Shown here piece after piece: positions 6,050-6,080 of a DNA stretch of 6,080 nucleotides (position 1 is its first letter; every line of letters starts with the position of its first letter). The position numbers and the translations under genes are program-made. Origin of the DNA: JBGSKV01 sp041740975 (GTDB lineage: Bacteria > Bdellovibrionota_B > Oligoflexia > Oligoflexales > JALZUQ01); NCBI GenBank assembly GCA_041740975.1, contig JBGSKV010000123.1:1-6080 (forward strand), given 5' to 3'. Below the pieces are notes generated by a model. It saw only the letters and a list, made by a program, of their open reading frames with translations. It did not search any database and was not told the DNA's origin.

Positions 6050-6080
6050 GTTCAAATTCTCCAACAGTGAGGCTCCGCCA

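Overview
The window is an ordinary-looking chromosomal stretch from a Gram-negative bacterium. It has five complete genes, one gene cut by the left edge, and a striking inverted-repeat element at the right end. Nearly every product carries an export signal (Sec signal peptide or lipobox), and one is an outer-membrane beta-barrel, so the organism has an outer membrane and a well-stocked periplasm. By-eye GC content in the mid-to-high 40s, frequent non-ATG starts, and many secreted proteins of unrecognised family fit Bdellovibrionota (Bdellovibrio-like) or a related former deltaproteobacterial lineage. That placement is an inference, since no taxonomic marker gene is present.

Left half (minus strand). 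A partial lipoprotein gene runs off position 1. Upstream of it lies a 191-bp gap with a perfect TATAAT box and a bulged hairpin. Next is a 424-residue outer-membrane beta-barrel protein resembling the 'MetA-pathway of phenol degradation' porin-like family (553-1827). A clear Rho-independent terminator at 1971-2009 separates it from the gene upstream, which encodes a 227-residue secreted protein with a twin CX7C cysteine motif at its C-terminus (2055-2738).

Divergent gap. Positions 2739-3080 separate the minus-strand and plus-strand genes and should hold both promoters. No gene is visible there.

Right half (plus strand). A SnoaL/NTF2-like ketosteroid-isomerase-related protein with a TTG start (3081-3482) is followed after only 4 nt by a 397-residue secreted helical protein of unknown family (3487-4680). 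These two probably form an operon. After a 165-bp gap comes a lipoprotein with a long acidic Pro/Asn/Asp linker and a C-terminal domain resembling the LecA (PA-IL) galactose-binding lectin, including a likely calcium-site motif (4846-5799). It ends in two tandem hairpins, the second a strong terminator.

Right end. Immediately after that terminator lies a 179-bp element (5871-6049). Its ends are a perfect 28-bp inverted repeat that continues imperfectly to 44 bp per arm (41/44 paired). It may be a MITE-like non-autonomous element or a structured palindromic repeat, and it is the least explained feature of the window.

No single pathway links the genes. The common theme is the cell envelope and cell surface.
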